Part shown: positions 62,128 through 64,000 of the stretch, in pieces
How the letters are laid out: every line of letters starts with the position of its first letter
Numbering within the stretch: position 1 is the first letter of the stretch
Assembly: GCA_947561715.1 (NCBI GenBank)
Contig: OX387197.1
Span: 25,074,266-25,138,265 of the forward strand
Source of the DNA: Ascidia mentula
Taxonomy: Eukaryota > Chordata > Ascidiacea > Phlebobranchia > Ascidiidae
Direction of reading: 5' to 3'
DNA length: 64,000 nucleotides
Notes under the pieces: generated by a model
Seen by the model: only the letters and a program-made list of their open reading frames with translations
Databases searched by the model: none
What the model was told of the DNA's origin: nothing
Made by a program: the position numbers and the translations under genes

Positions 62128-63450
62128 AATGTGACAAATCACAACCAATTATTTATACAAACCTGCTGCAGCAAAATTTTACATTGTATATTTTGTTTAA
62201 CATGCATTGAAAAGTATAATGGAGATATTTAGTTAAATCTTTTGTGACATTATGATGATTTTGCCATAATAAAATGCAAAAAAAGTTGGGAGTGAATTAA
62301 GGAGAGTGAGGGAATGTAAAATTTAGTTTTTTTTTATAGAATTGCAAAAAGTAAGTTATTAGTGAAGAGTGTATACAGTGTGTTTGTTAACCCTGAACAA
62401 TGAATCATAACAGTTATTTCTGTGCAAATTTTGCCTCACTTCTTTGCATTGTTCAGTTATGATGAGACATTCAACAACTGGAACCCTCACAGGAGTGCAA
62501 AACACATAAATTTTACATAATGAAAAGAAGTTGACATAGATCTATTATTATCAATTTTGCTTCACAATTGTTCTTGCATGATAATAATAATTTTAAAAGT
62601 AATCTGGCATGCTTGGGAGGTAAGCTAGTGGTGATGAAAATGCTGTAGGGGGAAAAGATTTAAAAATATTGTAAGTTTGAAATAAACCAGCAGTTTGATG
62701 TCAGACAACTTAATCAAAAACAAGAATCATGGGTAATTTTTGTTTTGTTTTTCAGGTTAATTAATTAGACTTCGTTCTTCACTGGATTCAATGTAAGAGC
62801 TGTAAGGATTCAATGCCACATTATGCTTCATAAAAAGGATAATCCTTACTGGTTTTGGTAATCGAAAAATCTTTTTACACATCTCCGTAACATCCTTCAC
62901 AGTTAGTCCACGGTAACTTAAATCAACTTCCTTAGTACGGTTAGAAAAGTTGCTCAATGCTGCTGTTGAATTTATAACTTTGTTGCTGGATGATTTTGGC
63001 ATCTGAAAAAACGGACACACATAATATTATATTGGAATGCCCAGTGTAACCAGCCCCTGTTTTGTCAAAACTTTTTTGTAGCAATATGATTTCGCTTATT
63101 CCTTTATAAAATAAATTTTGGATTTTTTCTGTAAAATATAAAGTAATGTTTTGGTTTAAAAGCACAAACTAAACAAACAAGCTTGAACAACAAATAAGAT
63201 TATTGACTACTTGGGGGATGAACTATTGTAGCTGTGTCAAAGTGAAAGTAGTGTATTTCTGAATTCAAAATCTGCAAAAACTTGTTTTTACAAGGTGAAC
63301 AACACCATATGGTGATTTTCAAAAGGTATGCACAGAAAATTCGGTTTGATGATAGGCAAGGTTTAGTGTAGGTTAGAATCATTGTTTGAACTGTATAAAT
63401 GTGTTCATTTTTTTGTTTATTGTCACAGAAATAATGAAAATCAACTTTGA
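62128..63450. repeat. Segmental repeat block, copy 3 of 3 (truncated)
   Basis: Matches the first part of 28885-30838 and 41393-43700, including a KPK cap exon. It ends near 63450, before the N-terminal exon 2 position, where LRR-array sequence resumes. Confidence 0.78.
62850..63002 (-). CDS. KPK cap exon, copy 3
   Basis: 153 nt, phase 0, acceptor ttcag, donor gtaagg. Starts 'MPKSSSNKVINSTAALSNF' (Lys to Met), with 'EVDLSYRGLTVKDVTEMC', ends 'FRLPKP'. Open. Confidence 0.75.
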
Positions 63451-63511
63451 AAAAAAAAGAAACCAGAACATTTAGATTATATTACAATCATAACACAAAC
63501 AGTGATCTCAC

Positions 63512-63664
63512 AGGTTTTGGCAAAATTGCAATTCTGTGTGATAGAGAACCAAGAGTACGGTGGGTTAAGTTGCATCCTTCCACTTCCAATTCTTCAATGT
63601 TGTGGATGCACTTTTCCAGTTCAAGTCCACCCCTATCTCCAATATTGAGGTTGAGTTTCCTCCG
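63512..63664 (-). CDS. LRR cassette exon E17, 9 nt short
   Basis: 153 nt, donor gtgaga. Starts 'RRKLNLNIGDRGGLELEK' (the 'SHN' framework is deleted in frame), then 'THRTLGSL', ends 'AILPKP'. It lies upstream of cap exon copy 3, so the array continues past the window edge. Confidence 0.82.
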
Positions 63665-64000
63665 CTGGAAGTAAAAAACATTGCAATTATCTCATTAGAT
63701 TATTTGATACAATAAAAAAATCCAGTTTCACAAACACACAAAAATGTGCAACCAAAGCATGAAAGTTAGAAGAAAAAAATAAACATAACAAATACAAAAT
63801 ATAATGAAAGTACGAAATACAATAAAACTAAAATAATGACAATAAACCTTTCAAACAATCTACTCATTACAAAGTTAGTCACGCATATTGGACAAAAAAA
63901 TTAAATCCTAAAAAGATCATGTGAAGATCTTAAAAAGAAAATTGTTGTGGCCCAAGTTATTGTGGGTCAGTGTGGAGATGTGATGAAAAACTTTTTTCAT

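Noticed and set aside
22143-63664. CRISPR-like regular spacing of similar blocks
   Set aside because: The repeats are 162-nt coding LRR exons with splice sites, spaced 0.8-3.4 kb apart in a eukaryotic gene.

Overview
The window is AT-rich metazoan DNA with GT-AG introns, densely packed with introns and repeats. An expanded NOD-like receptor (NLR) locus next to a compact housekeeping gene suggests a marine invertebrate deuterostome, and a tunicate such as Ciona is plausible. That species guess is inference; no marker in the window fixes it.

Left part (1-15,000, + strand). The only confident gene is DPH2 (diphthamide synthesis), eight exons from 1,724 to 13,082, all joining in phase to 446 codons. 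Its 7.3-kb first intron is largely a head-to-tail array of an apparently identical 1,890-bp unit (about 3.4 copies). Intron 6 carries a tRNA-derived SINE-like insertion. Downstream lie a foldback MITE and two phase-compatible candidate exons of unknown identity.

Middle and right part (16,000-64,000, - strand). This is an NLR locus. Two paralogous cores, A (22,084 down to 16,176) and B (53,704 down to 49,430), each read linker - NACHT ATPase exon - two LRR exons - ZU5 - UPA - short tail, with every splice phase consistent. ZU5-UPA is the FIIND-type module of NLRP1, CARD8 and PIDD; A keeps the His-Phe-Ser self-cleavage motif, B has His-Phe-Thr. Upstream (5') of each core lies an array of 162-nt, phase-0 LRR exons, 17 in the window and all open, each encoding two 27-residue leucine-rich repeats with near-constant frameworks and variable loops. 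An N-terminal exon set (43,781 down to 43,186) and a capping exon (three copies) head the array. Read as one transcript, gene A would run 43,781 to 16,176 and encode about 1,806 residues as LRR(n)-NACHT-LRR-ZU5-UPA. Whether the arrays splice to the NACHT cores or form separate LRR-only genes is the main open question; the deciding point is a possible 58-nt intron at 22,085-22,142.

Mobile DNA. A structurally complete hAT transposon (46,113-48,518) with an intact transposase and an 8-bp target duplication sits between A and B. Many LRR-array introns carry small hAT-like MITEs, and a 1.3-kb terminal-inverted-repeat element (37,253-38,545) has paralogous empty sites in the window. Introns of the array are themselves repeatedly duplicated, so most other open frames here are repeated intron sequence.
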